Assembly (NCBI GenBank): GCA_045651685.1
Contig: JAZRSV010000019.1
Location: 40,354-104,353 of the forward strand
Length of the DNA: 64,000 nucleotides
Reading direction: 5' to 3'
Source: CAKVLS01 sp045651685
GTDB taxonomy: Bacteria; Bacillota; Clostridia; Christensenellales; UBA1242
Shown here piece by piece: positions 24,483 through 33,544 of this stretch. How positions within the stretch are numbered: position 1 is the first letter of the stretch; each line of letters starts with the position of its first letter. The notes under the pieces were generated by a model, which ran no database searches, was not told the DNA's origin, and saw only the letters and a list, made by a program, of their open reading frames with translations. A program made the position numbers and the translations under genes.

Positions 24483-26117
24483 GTGGATATTTTTTATAGT
24501 ATTACAACCTTTTTGGTAGGACTGGGCGTACTCTTGTTTAGCGTAAAGGCGCTGGGAGAATCTCTCGAAAAAACAACAGGTGCTCGATTTAGACAGACTG
24601 TGGCAAAGATGGCTAACAATAGGTTTAGTGCTTCAGGACTTGGTACGACAATAACATTGTTGCTACAAAGTTCTACTGCATCTATGGCGATGTTTGTTGC
24701 TCTTTGCAATGCTGGCATTGTTGGCCTAACGCAAGCTGTATCAGTTGTGTTGGGTGTCAATATTGGCTCGGCTATTACTCACATAATAGTTTTGTTTGGA
24801 TCTGTTAAGGTTTTGCAACTATTGTCTTTGATTTTGGTTGTTGGATCGTTTATTATGATCTTTGCAAAATCTGCAAAAATAAAAAATGTGGGCAGGCTGT
24901 TATTTTCGATTGGCTTATTGTTTTTGAGTATAACTCTTATGAGTCAAGGTATGTCTGTACTTAACGAAAAGGGCCTTTTAGATGCGTTTATCACTAGCGT
25001 GTCTAATCCTATACTTTTGATTTTGGTATTTGCACTATTTACTTGTGTTATTCAGACTTCGATGGGTGCTATGATGGTACTTATCACTTTGATAGGTGGT
25101 GGCACACTTGCAGTGCATTTGGCTCCATGGGCGGTTATGGGTATCAACATAGGTACAAGTGTTTCGACAATGCTTGTGACTATGGGTGCATCTATTAACT
25201 CAAGGCGTACAGGTCTTGTACATGTCATGTTTAATATCATTGGTACGATAATATTTGGTACACTGATGGCACTTTTGCCAATTGGCAGGTGGCTTGCTCA
25301 AATATCATCAAACGCTGGTATTGGTATATTAATATTTGATTTGGGATTTAACATCCTTACAGCACTTTTGCTTATCGGCTTTGTAAAGTATATAACCAAG
25401 TTAATGCAAATTATATTCAAAGAGCCAAAACGCAGAAAAGTTGCTACTATCAGTATTGACGAATCTGTGTTAGACAGTCCTAGCGTGGCATTGCCACAAG
25501 TACTTAATAGTTTGATAGAGATATATACAACATTGTCTGATGACTTTTTTAAGAGTATCGAATATCTCTTTAACAAAAACGAAAAGTTAAAAGCAAAAAT
25601 AGCATCTGATTGTATAGAAATAGACAAAGCAGATGATTTGTTAGAAAAAACAATGATTAGGCTATCGTCTAGCGTATCAGAAGGCGACCAAGAAAAGCTT
25701 ACTCAAATGTTAGACATTGTGCACAAAAATCGCACAATCATACGAAAAATAAACAAAATATTATTTTACGCATCAAGATGGGATAGCAAAAGGCCACAAT
25801 TTAATCAGACCGAAGCAAAGTATATTCATGAGATGTGTTTTAATATAATGAGTATTAGAGATTGCGCATTGTTTTCTCTAAAAAATATCGACAGTGCAGA
25901 GCAATTTGTCGACCATGATTTGGTAGTAAAAGTTTTGGAGTTGGATAATAATGTTGATAACATAAAAAACAATATTAGAACTCAAACTATTAGCAATATA
26001 AAAAGCGACGAGAAGAAAAAAGAAAAGTTTACTACATACTCTAACATAATCAATGCAATAGAAGATGTTAGTGAAGTATTTACAACAATAACAATAATAG
26101 CAACAGAAAAGGAATAA
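24483..26117 (+). CDS. Na/Pi cotransporter-family protein with PhoU-like tail
   Basis: A 544-residue protein. The first 300 residues hold about nine membrane helices with the two inverted NptA-type motifs Q-S-S-T-A-S (about 60-65) and Q-T-S-M-G-A (about 190). The C-terminal 200 residues are helical and PhoU-like. It may move phosphate or another anion, or regulate it. Translation starts at GTG behind AGAGG. Six bases before pgk, so co-transcription with the glycolytic genes is likely. Confidence 0.85.
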   Translation: MDIFYSITTFLVGLGVLLFSVKALGESLEKTTGARFRQTVAKMANNRFSASGLGTTITLLLQSSTASMAMFVALCNAGIVGLTQAVSVVLGVNIGSAITHIIVLFGSVKVLQLLSLILVVGSFIMIFAKSAKIKNVGRLLFSIGLLFLSITLMSQGMSVLNEKGLLDAFITSVSNPILLILVFALFTCVIQTSMGAMMVLITLIGGGTLAVHLAPWAVMGINIGTSVSTMLVTMGASINSRRTGLVHVMFNIIGTIIFGTLMALLPIGRWLAQISSNAGIGILIFDLGFNILTALLLIGFVKYITKLMQIIFKEPKRRKVATISIDESVLDSPSVALPQVLNSLIEIYTTLSDDFFKSIEYLFNKNEKLKAKIASDCIEIDKADDLLEKTMIRLSSSVSEGDQEKLTQMLDIVHKNRTIIRKINKILFYASRWDSKRPQFNQTEAKYIHEMCFNIMSIRDCALFSLKNIDSAEQFVDHDLVVKVLELDNNVDNIKNNIRTQTISNIKSDEKKKEKFTTYSNIINAIEDVSEVFTTITIIATEKE

Positions 26118-26122
26118 AAATT

Positions 26123-27310
26123 ATGAAAAAAACAGTAAAAGATCTAAAACTTAAAGGCAAAAAAGTATTATTGAGAGTTGACTTTAATGTACCTCAAGAC
26201 GAAAACGGCAACATCACTGATGACAACCGTATTATGGAAGCTCTAAACACAATCAACTATATCGTTGATCAAGGAGCAAAACTTATTGTATGTTCTCACC
26301 TAGGTAGACCAAAGGGTGAAGTAAACCTAAAATATACTCTAAAACCAGTTGCAGATAGACTTGCAAAATTAGTAAAAGCGCCAGTTTATTTTGCAACAGA
26401 TACAGTTGGCAAAGATGCAAAGAAAAAAGCAGCTGCTCTTAAAGAAGGCGAAATCTTATTATTAGAAAATCTTCGTTTCCAAAAAGAAGAAGAAGAGAAC
26501 GATCCAAAATTTGCAAAAAAACTTGCAGATCTTGCTGATATCTATGTTAACGATGCTTTTGGTACAGCTCACCGCAAACACGCTTCTACATATGGCGTAG
26601 CAGAGTTATTACCTAATGCTGTTGGTTTCTTGATGGGCAAAGAAGTAAAAGTTATTGAGTCTTTGTTAAAAGATGCTAAAAAACCTTTTGTAGCTATTTT
26701 GGGTGGCGCAAAAATTAAAGACAAACTTCCAGTTATCGAAAATCTTATCAAAGTAGCTGATACTATTTTGGTAGGCGGCGGTATGGCTTATACATTTATC
26801 AAAGCTATGGGTGGCGAAATTGGCAACTCTTTGCTTGATGAAGAACATATCGAACTAGCAAAGAAAATGTTAGAACTTGCTAAAAAACGCAAAGTAAACT
26901 TTGTTCTTCCTGTTGATGTTAGAGCTAACACAACATATGCTAACGAAGGCAAACTAAAATACTTTAAGTCTGACGAAATTCCTGCTGGATACGAAGGCCT
27001 TGATATCGGTAAGAAAACAATTAAATTATTTAAGTCTTATATCAAAAACGCAGCTACAGTTATCTGGAACGGACCTGTTGGCGTAAGCGAATTTGAAAAT
27101 TTTGCAAAGGGTACAAAATCTATTGCAAAATCTTTGGCAAAATCAAAAGCATTTACATTTATTGGTGGTGGCGACAGCGCAGCTGCAATTATCAAAATGG
27201 GATATGCTCACCGTATGAGCCACATTTCTACTGGTGGTGGCGCTAGTCTTAACATGCTAGAAGGCAAAAAACTTCCTGGCGTAGAAATTATTGCTAACAA
27301 AAGGAAATAA
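26123..27310 (+). CDS. pgk: Phosphoglycerate kinase
   Basis: A 395-residue glycolytic enzyme: 1,3-bisphosphoglycerate + ADP to 3-phosphoglycerate + ATP. Conserved L-R-V-D-F-N-V-P at the start, S-H-L-G-R-P-K-G, W-N-G-P-V-G-V and the nucleotide-binding G-G-G-D-S-A-A-A. Normal length. First gene of pgk-gpmI-tpiA; only two bases before gpmI. No gap gene is adjacent. Confidence 0.98.
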   Translation: MKKTVKDLKLKGKKVLLRVDFNVPQDENGNITDDNRIMEALNTINYIVDQGAKLIVCSHLGRPKGEVNLKYTLKPVADRLAKLVKAPVYFATDTVGKDAKKKAAALKEGEILLLENLRFQKEEEENDPKFAKKLADLADIYVNDAFGTAHRKHASTYGVAELLPNAVGFLMGKEVKVIESLLKDAKKPFVAILGGAKIKDKLPVIENLIKVADTILVGGGMAYTFIKAMGGEIGNSLLDEEHIELAKKMLELAKKRKVNFVLPVDVRANTTYANEGKLKYFKSDEIPAGYEGLDIGKKTIKLFKSYIKNAATVIWNGPVGVSEFENFAKGTKSIAKSLAKSKAFTFIGGGDSAAAIIKMGYAHRMSHISTGGGASLNMLEGKKLPGVEIIANKRK

Positions 27311-27312
27311 TA

Positions 27313-28839
27313 ATGAACGAAAAATTTTGTGCTTTAATAATACTAGATGGTTTTGGCGAGAGCAATAGGGTAGAAGGCAATGCAATTAAGTTGCAAGGTA
27401 CACCTTTTATCGATAGCATAAAACAAAAATATCCTTCTACAGTACTTGCTGCTTCTGGCGAAGAAGTTGGTATTATAAAAGGTCAAATGGGCGATAGCGA
27501 AGTTGGTCATATGAACATAGGTGCAGGTAGAATTGTTACCCAAAACCTACTTCGCATTAATCGTGCTATCGAAGATGGCTCTTTCTTTACTAACGAAAGT
27601 ATTGTAAAGATATTTGAATATCTAAAACAATCTAACAAAGATCTTCATTTGATAGGTTTGTTATCTGATGGTGGTGTACATAGCCACTATAAACACTTGT
27701 TTGCTTATATGGACATGGCAAAACAATACGGTATAAAAAATGTATACATCCATCCAATTTCTGATGGTAGAGATACTGGACAATATACTTTTGTAAAATA
27801 CCTTGCTTTGCTAGAGCAACATATAGAGCAAATAGGCCTTGGCAAAATAGCTACTATTAGTGGTAGACTATATGCTATGGATAGAGAGCAAAACTATGAC
27901 AGAACTCAACTATACTATGATGCAATAGTTAATGGTAATGGTATTGCCGCTAACTCTGCAGAAGAAGCTATTAAAGAAAGTTATGATAGTGGTGTTTCTG
28001 ACGAATTTGTAAAACCATATGTTATACAAGACAATGGTGCTGTTCATACAATACAAGATGGCGATGCTGTTATTGTGTTTAACTATCGTAAAGATAGACC
28101 AAGACAAATATTAAACGCTTTCTTAAACAAAGATTTTGATAAGTTTGAAACAAAGCAATATCAAAATTTGCAAATACTAACAACAACAAGTTTTGATAAA
28201 ACTTTTGATTGTTTGGTTGCTTTTGAAGACAATACACTAGACAACTGCTTGTCAGAGATTGTAAGCAAAGCTGGTTTTAATCAACTAAAAGTAGCCGAAA
28301 CTACAAAATATGCCCATGTGACATATTATCTAAACGGTACAGTAGAACCACCTTTTGCCAACGAAGATCGCAAACTATTTGATAGCGATAAGATTAAGAA
28401 CTTTGCCGAAAAACCACTTATGCAAGCTGGCAAAATAGCAGACTTTGTTTGCGAGCAAGCTGCTACTGGCAAATATAAACTTATCGTTGCCAATATCGCT
28501 AATGGCGACATGGTAGGTCATACAGGCGACATGGATGCTGCAAAAATCACCGTAAAAGAAATAGATGACAGAGTTAACCAAATTGTCACTAATCTAACTG
28601 CTCTTGGTGGTACAGTTATTGTGACTGCAGACCATGGCAATGTTGATGAGATGATTAACGAAAATGGCGAAGTTTCTACTAACCATAGCTTAAACAAAGT
28701 ACCATTTATCTTGGTTAATGATAACCTTGTTGGTACCAAGCTAGAAGAAGATGGCAAACTTTGTGACATTGCTCCAACAGTATTAAAACTATTGGGTATA
28801 GCACAACCAGACAAAATGACTGGTAAAGCATTGTTTTAA
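27313..28839 (+). CDS. gpmI: 2,3-bisphosphoglycerate-independent phosphoglycerate mutase
   Basis: A 508-residue enzyme interconverting 3- and 2-phosphoglycerate with a bound metal pair. The catalytic serine lies in M-G-D-S-E-V-G-H-M-N. Metal-binding motifs D-G-F-G, H-S-H, S-D-G-R-D-T, R-K-D-R-P-R and the C-terminal A-D-H-G-N-V-D are present. Length is normal. Packed between pgk and tpiA. Confidence 0.97.
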   Translation: MNEKFCALIILDGFGESNRVEGNAIKLQGTPFIDSIKQKYPSTVLAASGEEVGIIKGQMGDSEVGHMNIGAGRIVTQNLLRINRAIEDGSFFTNESIVKIFEYLKQSNKDLHLIGLLSDGGVHSHYKHLFAYMDMAKQYGIKNVYIHPISDGRDTGQYTFVKYLALLEQHIEQIGLGKIATISGRLYAMDREQNYDRTQLYYDAIVNGNGIAANSAEEAIKESYDSGVSDEFVKPYVIQDNGAVHTIQDGDAVIVFNYRKDRPRQILNAFLNKDFDKFETKQYQNLQILTTTSFDKTFDCLVAFEDNTLDNCLSEIVSKAGFNQLKVAETTKYAHVTYYLNGTVEPPFANEDRKLFDSDKIKNFAEKPLMQAGKIADFVCEQAATGKYKLIVANIANGDMVGHTGDMDAAKITVKEIDDRVNQIVTNLTALGGTVIVTADHGNVDEMINENGEVSTNHSLNKVPFILVNDNLVGTKLEEDGKLCDIAPTVLKLLGIAQPDKMTGKALF

Positions 28840-28849
28840 GGAGTTTTTT

Positions 28850-29605
28850 ATGAATAAAAAAACAGTTATAGCAAATTTTAAGATGAACAAAACCAATACC
28901 GAAACAAAACAATACCTAGAAGAACTTATTTCAATGGTTGATGGTATTGATGCTAATATCGGTGTTGTACCTAGTTATATTTGTGTAAAAGAAGCTGCAG
29001 ATATGACAAAAGATACCAACATTATGATTGGTGCTCAAAATATGAACGAAAATGACAGTGGTGCATATACTGGCGAAGTTAGTGCTACTATGCTTAAAGA
29101 CGCTGGTGCAAAAATTGTTATTTTGGGACATAGCGAACGCCGCTCTATCTACAGAGAGACAGACGAATTAATTAACAAAAAATTGTTAAAAGCATTGCAA
29201 GTTAATTTGGTTTCTGTTCTTTGTATTGGCGAAAGCCTAATCGAGCGCAACAACGACCAAACAAGTCAAGTTTTGGACAACCAACTTTCACTTGACCTAA
29301 AGGGCGTTTATGCTAACGAATTTAACAACATTATCATTGCCTACGAACCAGTATGGGCAATTGGTACTGGCAAAGTACCTACAAACGAACAAATTAAAGA
29401 TGCAATGGCAACAATCAGAGCTACACTTGCTCGTTTGTATTCTGAAGAACTTGCCGAAAAAACAATTATCTTATACGGTGGTAGTGTTAACGAAAAGAAC
29501 GCAAAAGAAATCGCTGGCATAGCTGGTGTTGATGGTTCTTTGGTTGGTGGCGCGTCTTTAGATACAGGCAAATTTACAACTATTATTAATAGTTTTGCAA
29601 AATAA
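28850..29605 (+). CDS. tpiA: Triosephosphate isomerase
   Basis: A 251-residue TIM-barrel enzyme. Catalytic residues are visible: Lys in N-F-K-M-N, His in G-H-S-E-R-R and Glu in A-Y-E-P-V-W-A-I-G-T-G-K, whose last part is the mobile loop. G-G-S-V-N and V-G-G-A-S-L form the phosphate site. Ten bases after gpmI, with AAGGAG between. Confidence 0.98.
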   Translation: MNKKTVIANFKMNKTNTETKQYLEELISMVDGIDANIGVVPSYICVKEAADMTKDTNIMIGAQNMNENDSGAYTGEVSATMLKDAGAKIVILGHSERRSIYRETDELINKKLLKALQVNLVSVLCIGESLIERNNDQTSQVLDNQLSLDLKGVYANEFNNIIIAYEPVWAIGTGKVPTNEQIKDAMATIRATLARLYSEELAEKTIILYGGSVNEKNAKEIAGIAGVDGSLVGGASLDTGKFTTIINSFAK

Positions 29606-29611
29606 TCGCCA

Positions 29612-29640
29612 TTGACAATATACTGCTTTTAGTATATAAT
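29612..29640 (+). promoter_or_regulatory. Consensus promoter of the small membrane-protein gene
   Basis: TTGACA (29612-29617), 17-bp spacer, TATAAT (29635-29640): a full match to the housekeeping sigma consensus. Starts 30-35 bases before the ORF. Confidence 0.9.
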
Positions 29641-29676
29641 TAGTGTATCAAAAAACCACAAAGGAGATATGTGTGT

Positions 29677-29892
29677 ATGTTAGAAAGTGCAATAACAGAT
29701 TTTACCAATTTTTTGCGTAATATTGAGCCAACAACAAGACTTATAGTCATCGGCATATGCGCAATTATTGCTTTGTGGTCATTAATATCTTTTATTAATA
29801 AAAATGTAGAAAAAACCAAAGTTGTATGGTTGCAATTGTCAATATGTATATTAAGTATTGTTTGTGCTATACTTTTAGCGGTTTTTCAGTAA
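29677..29892 (+). CDS. Small two-helix membrane protein, unknown function
   Basis: A 71-residue protein. A 20-residue soluble N-terminus precedes two hydrophobic helices (about 23-41 and 50-69) split by a short basic loop (N-K-N-V-E-K-T-K). No family recognised. The ATG at 29677 is 10 bases from AGGAG; a GTG at 29671 is in frame but only four bases from it. It has its own full-consensus promoter, hence is probably well expressed. Sits between tpiA and secG. Confidence 0.65.
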   Translation: MLESAITDFTNFLRNIEPTTRLIVIGICAIIALWSLISFINKNVEKTKVVWLQLSICILSIVCAILLAVFQ

Positions 29893-29911
29893 ATTTAGAC
29901 ACTTAAAATAG

Positions 29912-29940
29912 TTGTTTAATTACATTTTTTATGATAAAAT
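29912..29940 (+). promoter_or_regulatory. Probable secG promoter
   Basis: TTGTTT (29912-29917), 17-bp spacer, TAAAAT (29935-29940), followed by AAGGAG and the secG start. Confidence 0.5.
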
Positions 29941-29968
29941 ACTACTGGATTTTTAAGGAGATACTCAA

Positions 29969-30268
29969 ATGTACAAATTACTTGCTGGTACACCTGCATG
30001 GGTCATCAATACTTTTCCTATCTTTAGACAAATATTGATGGTTCTTATAGCAATAGCTGCAGTTGGTCTTATCGTTGTGACATTAATTCAACCTAGCGAA
30101 GGCGAAGGTGGTGTAAATGTTATTACTGGTTCTAACGAGAGTTTTTATGCTCAAAACAAAGCAAATTCTCGTCAAGGCAGACTAAAAAAATTAACAATAG
30201 CACTTGCTGTTTTTATTGCGGTATGTGTAGTACTTTACTTTATATTGACTGCAATTTATAAAGGCTAA
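29969..30268 (+). CDS. secG: Protein translocase subunit SecG
   Basis: A 99-residue protein with two membrane helices (about 20-40 and 75-95) and the conserved loop V-T-L-I-Q-P-S-E-G-E-G-G-V-N-V-I-T-G. Accessory part of SecYEG (secY at 14173). Followed by a terminator and by rnr-smpB-tmRNA, the common Gram-positive order. Confidence 0.95.
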   Translation: MYKLLAGTPAWVINTFPIFRQILMVLIAIAAVGLIVVTLIQPSEGEGGVNVITGSNESFYAQNKANSRQGRLKKLTIALAVFIAVCVVLYFILTAIYKG

Positions 30269-30274
30269 TATAAA

Positions 30275-30313
30275 AAGAGTGGGAAAAATACTTTTTGCCA
30301 CTCTTATTTTTTA
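30275..30313 (+). terminator. Terminator between secG and rnr
   Basis: AAGAGTGG/CCACTCTT continued across a G-G mismatch by AAAAA/TTTTT around a three-base loop, then a T-tract. It lies before the rnr start at 30331, so read-through or a hidden promoter must drive rnr. Confidence 0.75.
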
Positions 30314-30330
30314 ACAAAAGGATTTTTATT

Positions 30331-32451
30331 ATGGACAAACAAAATGTTTTGGATTGTTTGCAAACAAATAACTTTTTTAACTATGACGGACTAAACGAAC
30401 TTGCTGTACTTATAGCTGACAAAATTGGCTTTGATAGAGTGCAAGTTTTAGATGCTCTTGCAGAGTTAAAAAAAGATGGTGATATCTATGAATATGACAA
30501 GGGACTTTATGCGCCAATAGCATCTTTAGGCATGCTAAAGGGTAAGTTTATGGCAAACCCAAAGGGCTTTGCTTTTGTTGAGCCTCTTGATGGTTCTGAC
30601 AATGATGTTTTTATCCCTAGCAAATATACTAATAATGCTATGAACAATGATATTGTTTTGGTTGAGTTAGTAAGAGATTATGACGAAGGCGACGCAAAAA
30701 ATGACGAAGGCCGTGTTATAAAAGTTTTGTCAAGAGAGACTGACCAAATTGTTGGTACTTATCAACATTTCAAAAACTTTGGTTGGGTTGTGCCTGATGA
30801 TGCAAAATACAACAAAGACATCTTTATCCCAGGTGGCAAACATCTTAATGCAAAAGACGGTGACAAAGTTGTAGTGACTATCACCAATTATGGTGGCGAA
30901 AAGAAACCAGAAGGTATAGTAAACGAAGTAATAGGCGATCCTGGTGCTCCGGGCAACGATGTGTTGAGCTTGATGCGTCAATACAAAATTTATGAAGAGT
31001 TCCCAAAAGATGTTATCGACTATGTAAGAAAGGTTCCTCAAACAGTAAGCGAAAATTCTAAAAAGAATCGCAAAGACTTAACCGAACTTGTCACATTTAC
31101 TATTGACGGCGAAGATGCAAAAGACCTAGACGATGCTATTTCTTTGTCTGTAGAAAATGGTATATACAAACTTGGTGTACACATAGCCGATGTAGGACAC
31201 TATGTTCAAAAAGGTGGCGTTGTTGACGAAGAAGCTTACAAAAGAGCTACAAGCGTATACTTCTGTGATAGAGTTGTACCTATGCTACCAAAAGAACTTT
31301 CTAATGGTATTTGCTCTCTAAACGAAGGCGTAGAGAGACTTACAATGTCTGTATTTATGGATATTGATGCTACTGGTACTGTTATCAATCACGAAATATG
31401 CGAAAGCGTTATCAAAAGCAAACATCGCATGACATATACTTCTGTATTTAAGATACTAGAAGGCGACGAACAAGAAAGTGCAAAATTTTCAGATGTAAAA
31501 GAAACTATATTGCAAATGGGTGAGTTGTCACAACTATTATCTGATGTTAGAGATAAGAGGGGTGCAATTGACTTTGACTTCCTAGAGACATATTTGGTTA
31601 TAGATGAGCGTGGCAAACTTGTTGATGTAAAAGCAAGAGAGCATAACAGAGCTCACAAGCTTATTGAAACATTTATGGTTATTGCTAACGAAACTATCGC
31701 CGAACATTTTAACAAAATTGCCGTGCCATTTGTTTATCGTGTTCACGAAAAACCAGATGCAGACAAGATGACAACATTGTTTGCTTTCTTAAATTCTTTT
31801 GGCATACATTATGACTGTGACTTAAGAGATGTAAAACCAATTGACTTACAAAAGATACTTCGTAGTATTGATGAAAAATCATACAAAGATGTTATTAGTT
31901 CTGTAATGTTAAGATCTCTTAAAAAAGCAAAATATGTGCCACAATGTCTTGGTCACTTTGGTTTGGCTAGCACATACTATTGCCACTTTACTTCTCCTAT
32001 CAGAAGATATCCAGACCTTTGTATACATCGAATAATCAAACATTACTTGCATGAGACTCTAAAAGGTCAAGTGACTAACGAGTACAAAGACTTTGTAGAA
32101 AAAGCTTCTGTTCAATCTAGCGAGAGAGAAAAACTTGCCGAAGAAATGGAGAGAGCAGTTGATGATATGAAAAAGGCAGAATATATGCAACAATTTGTTG
32201 GTCAAAAATTTGCCGGTGTTATATCTGGTCTTAACCAAAGAGGTATATTTGTAATGTTAGAAAACACCTGTGAAGGTGTCTGCAACCTTGATAATTTGCC
32301 AAATGATAATTATGAATACGAAGATACAACCTATTCTTTAATAGGCAATAACAACAGATTTAGACTTGGCGACAAGGTAGAAATTGAGGTTATTGATACT
32401 AATATTAGAGAAAGAAAAGTGTTTTTTAAGTTTATAAAAAAATTGGTATAA
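30331..32451 (+). CDS. rnr: Ribonuclease R
   Basis: A 706-residue 3'-5' exoribonuclease. It has an N-terminal helix-turn-helix-like part, cold-shock domains with G-F-A-F-V-E-P, the RNB catalytic core with D-A-K-D-L-D-D-A-I and an S1 domain at the end (G-V-I-S-G-L-N-Q-R-G-I-F-V). The basic tail of some RNase R proteins is absent. The frame is open from 30295, inside the terminator; AAAAGGAT places the start at 30331. Works with tmRNA on stalled messages. Confidence 0.96.
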   Translation: MDKQNVLDCLQTNNFFNYDGLNELAVLIADKIGFDRVQVLDALAELKKDGDIYEYDKGLYAPIASLGMLKGKFMANPKGFAFVEPLDGSDNDVFIPSKYTNNAMNNDIVLVELVRDYDEGDAKNDEGRVIKVLSRETDQIVGTYQHFKNFGWVVPDDAKYNKDIFIPGGKHLNAKDGDKVVVTITNYGGEKKPEGIVNEVIGDPGAPGNDVLSLMRQYKIYEEFPKDVIDYVRKVPQTVSENSKKNRKDLTELVTFTIDGEDAKDLDDAISLSVENGIYKLGVHIADVGHYVQKGGVVDEEAYKRATSVYFCDRVVPMLPKELSNGICSLNEGVERLTMSVFMDIDATGTVINHEICESVIKSKHRMTYTSVFKILEGDEQESAKFSDVKETILQMGELSQLLSDVRDKRGAIDFDFLETYLVIDERGKLVDVKAREHNRAHKLIETFMVIANETIAEHFNKIAVPFVYRVHEKPDADKMTTLFAFLNSFGIHYDCDLRDVKPIDLQKILRSIDEKSYKDVISSVMLRSLKKAKYVPQCLGHFGLASTYYCHFTSPIRRYPDLCIHRIIKHYLHETLKGQVTNEYKDFVEKASVQSSEREKLAEEMERAVDDMKKAEYMQQFVGQKFAGVISGLNQRGIFVMLENTCEGVCNLDNLPNDNYEYEDTTYSLIGNNNRFRLGDKVEIEVIDTNIRERKVFFKFIKKLV

Positions 32452-32561
32452 TAGTTAAAATATAAGGTCAAATATAATAAAAAATAACAAAAAAATGTGT
32501 CAAAATAACTACTTGATTGTTTTGACAAAATTTTAACAAAAAACATTAAATGCATTTTTTT

Positions 32562-32662
32562 GGGGTAAAAATTGCAAAAAAAGTTTAATTTTACCCTTCA
32601 AAAATGCATTTTTTTGATTTTGATGCCCTAAAAATAGAAAAGTTTGAAAAAAAAGGGTATTG
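32562..32662 (+). repeat. Upstream element, copy 2 (smpB promoter)
   Basis: The 247-base gap 32452-32698 is A/T-rich. It contains GGGGTAAAAA (32562-32571), TTTTACCCTTCAAAAA (32589-32604), AAAGTTTGAAAAAAAA (32639-32654) and AAAAGGGTATTG (32651-32662), the same ordered blocks as at 4608-4681. A direct repeat AAATGCATTTTTTTG occurs twice (from about 32548 and 32603). Confidence 0.45.
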
Positions 32663-32687
32663 CAAAATATAATAATCGTGTTATAAT
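32660..32687 (+). promoter_or_regulatory. Probable smpB promoter
   Basis: TTGCAA (32660-32665), 16-bp spacer, TATAAT (32682-32687). Only 11 bases separate the -10 box from the smpB ATG, so the leader is very short and the GAGGTG lies at the expected RNA start. Confidence 0.6.
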
Positions 32688-32698
32688 AGAGGTGTTAA

Positions 32699-33139
32699 AT
32701 GAAAATTGTTGCTTCTAACAAAAAAGCTCACTTTAACTACCATATTTTATCGACCTATCAAGCAGGTGTTGTATTGAAAGGTAGCGAGGTAAAATCTATA
32801 AGGGGTGGGGGTATAAATCTTAACGATAGCTTTGTTTTTGTAAAAAATAACGAAGTGTTTGTTAAAAATGCTTATATCAAGCCATATGACAAAACTGCAA
32901 GTTTTGCTCCAGACCCTAGAAGAGATATAAAACTTTTGCTAAATCGCAATGAAATATTAAAGTTAAAGCAAAAAGTAAACGAAAAAGGTCTTACTTTAGT
33001 TCCAACAAAAGTTTATTTTGAAAAGAACCTAGTTAAGATAGAAGTTGCTTTGTGCAAGGGTAAACAATTGTTTGACAAAAAAGATGCTCTTAAACAACAA
33101 GACATCTTAAAAACTAATTTGCGTCAGATCAAAGACTAA
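32699..33139 (+). CDS. smpB: SsrA-binding protein SmpB
   Basis: A 146-residue protein that carries tmRNA to stalled ribosomes. It starts with the usual N-K-K-A-H-F-N-Y and has A-G-V-V-L-K-G-S-E-V-K-S-I-R and the R-R-D-I-K-L-L-L-N segment. The C-terminal tail K-K-D-A-L-K-Q-Q-D-I-L-K is slightly shortened but complete. Its partner tmRNA gene follows after 15 bases. Confidence 0.97.
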   Translation: MKIVASNKKAHFNYHILSTYQAGVVLKGSEVKSIRGGGINLNDSFVFVKNNEVFVKNAYIKPYDKTASFAPDPRRDIKLLLNRNEILKLKQKVNEKGLTLVPTKVYFEKNLVKIEVALCKGKQLFDKKDALKQQDILKTNLRQIKD

Positions 33140-33154
33140 ACCATATAATAATAT

Positions 33155-33498
33155 GGGGGCGATTTGGTTTTGACGAGGAAATTAAAATTTTGGTAAAGCG
33201 TGTCACAGGTATCGGCTGTGTAAAAACGATAAAAAAATTAAACGCAAACAATAATTCTTGCTTGGCTGCAGCGTAATGTAGCTTGTCTATCATAAATGTG
33301 CTCAAAGTTTATTATAGGCATCAATTATTTGAGCAACTCTTACAATGCTCTGTCATAGTATGTAAGTAGTAATTTTTGACTGGTCGAGTTGACTTTGTAG
33401 ATTAAGAAGACTTGACGAGATCTTTTAATCTTCTGCACACGGAGAAAAGCCAGAATTTGTTTTTTCGGACGCGGGTTCAACTCCCGCCGCTTCCACCA
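33155..33498 (+). ncRNA. ssrA: Transfer-messenger RNA (tmRNA)
   Basis: About 344 bases. The 5' end GGGGGCG pairs with CGCTTCC before the encoded ACCA end (33495-33498). The T-arm GCGGGTTCAACTCCCGC is at the 3' end. The resume codon is GCA at 33244; the tag frame reads ANNNSCLAAA then TAA (33274-33276). The tag is ten residues, starts like ANDNYALAA relatives, but ends C-L-A-A-A. Pseudoknot pairings follow but were not folded. Confidence 0.93.
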
Positions 33499-33544
33499 GT
33501 GGAAATTAATAATTTTATACTTATTTGTTTTAGGAGGACTCCAA

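Noticed and set aside
30295..30330. Upstream start of rnr
   Set aside because: It lies within a terminator hairpin; AAAAGGAT fits the ATG at 30331.
33440..33498. Separate tRNA gene
   Set aside because: The T-arm and CCA end belong to the tmRNA tRNA-like domain; no D-arm or anticodon of its own.
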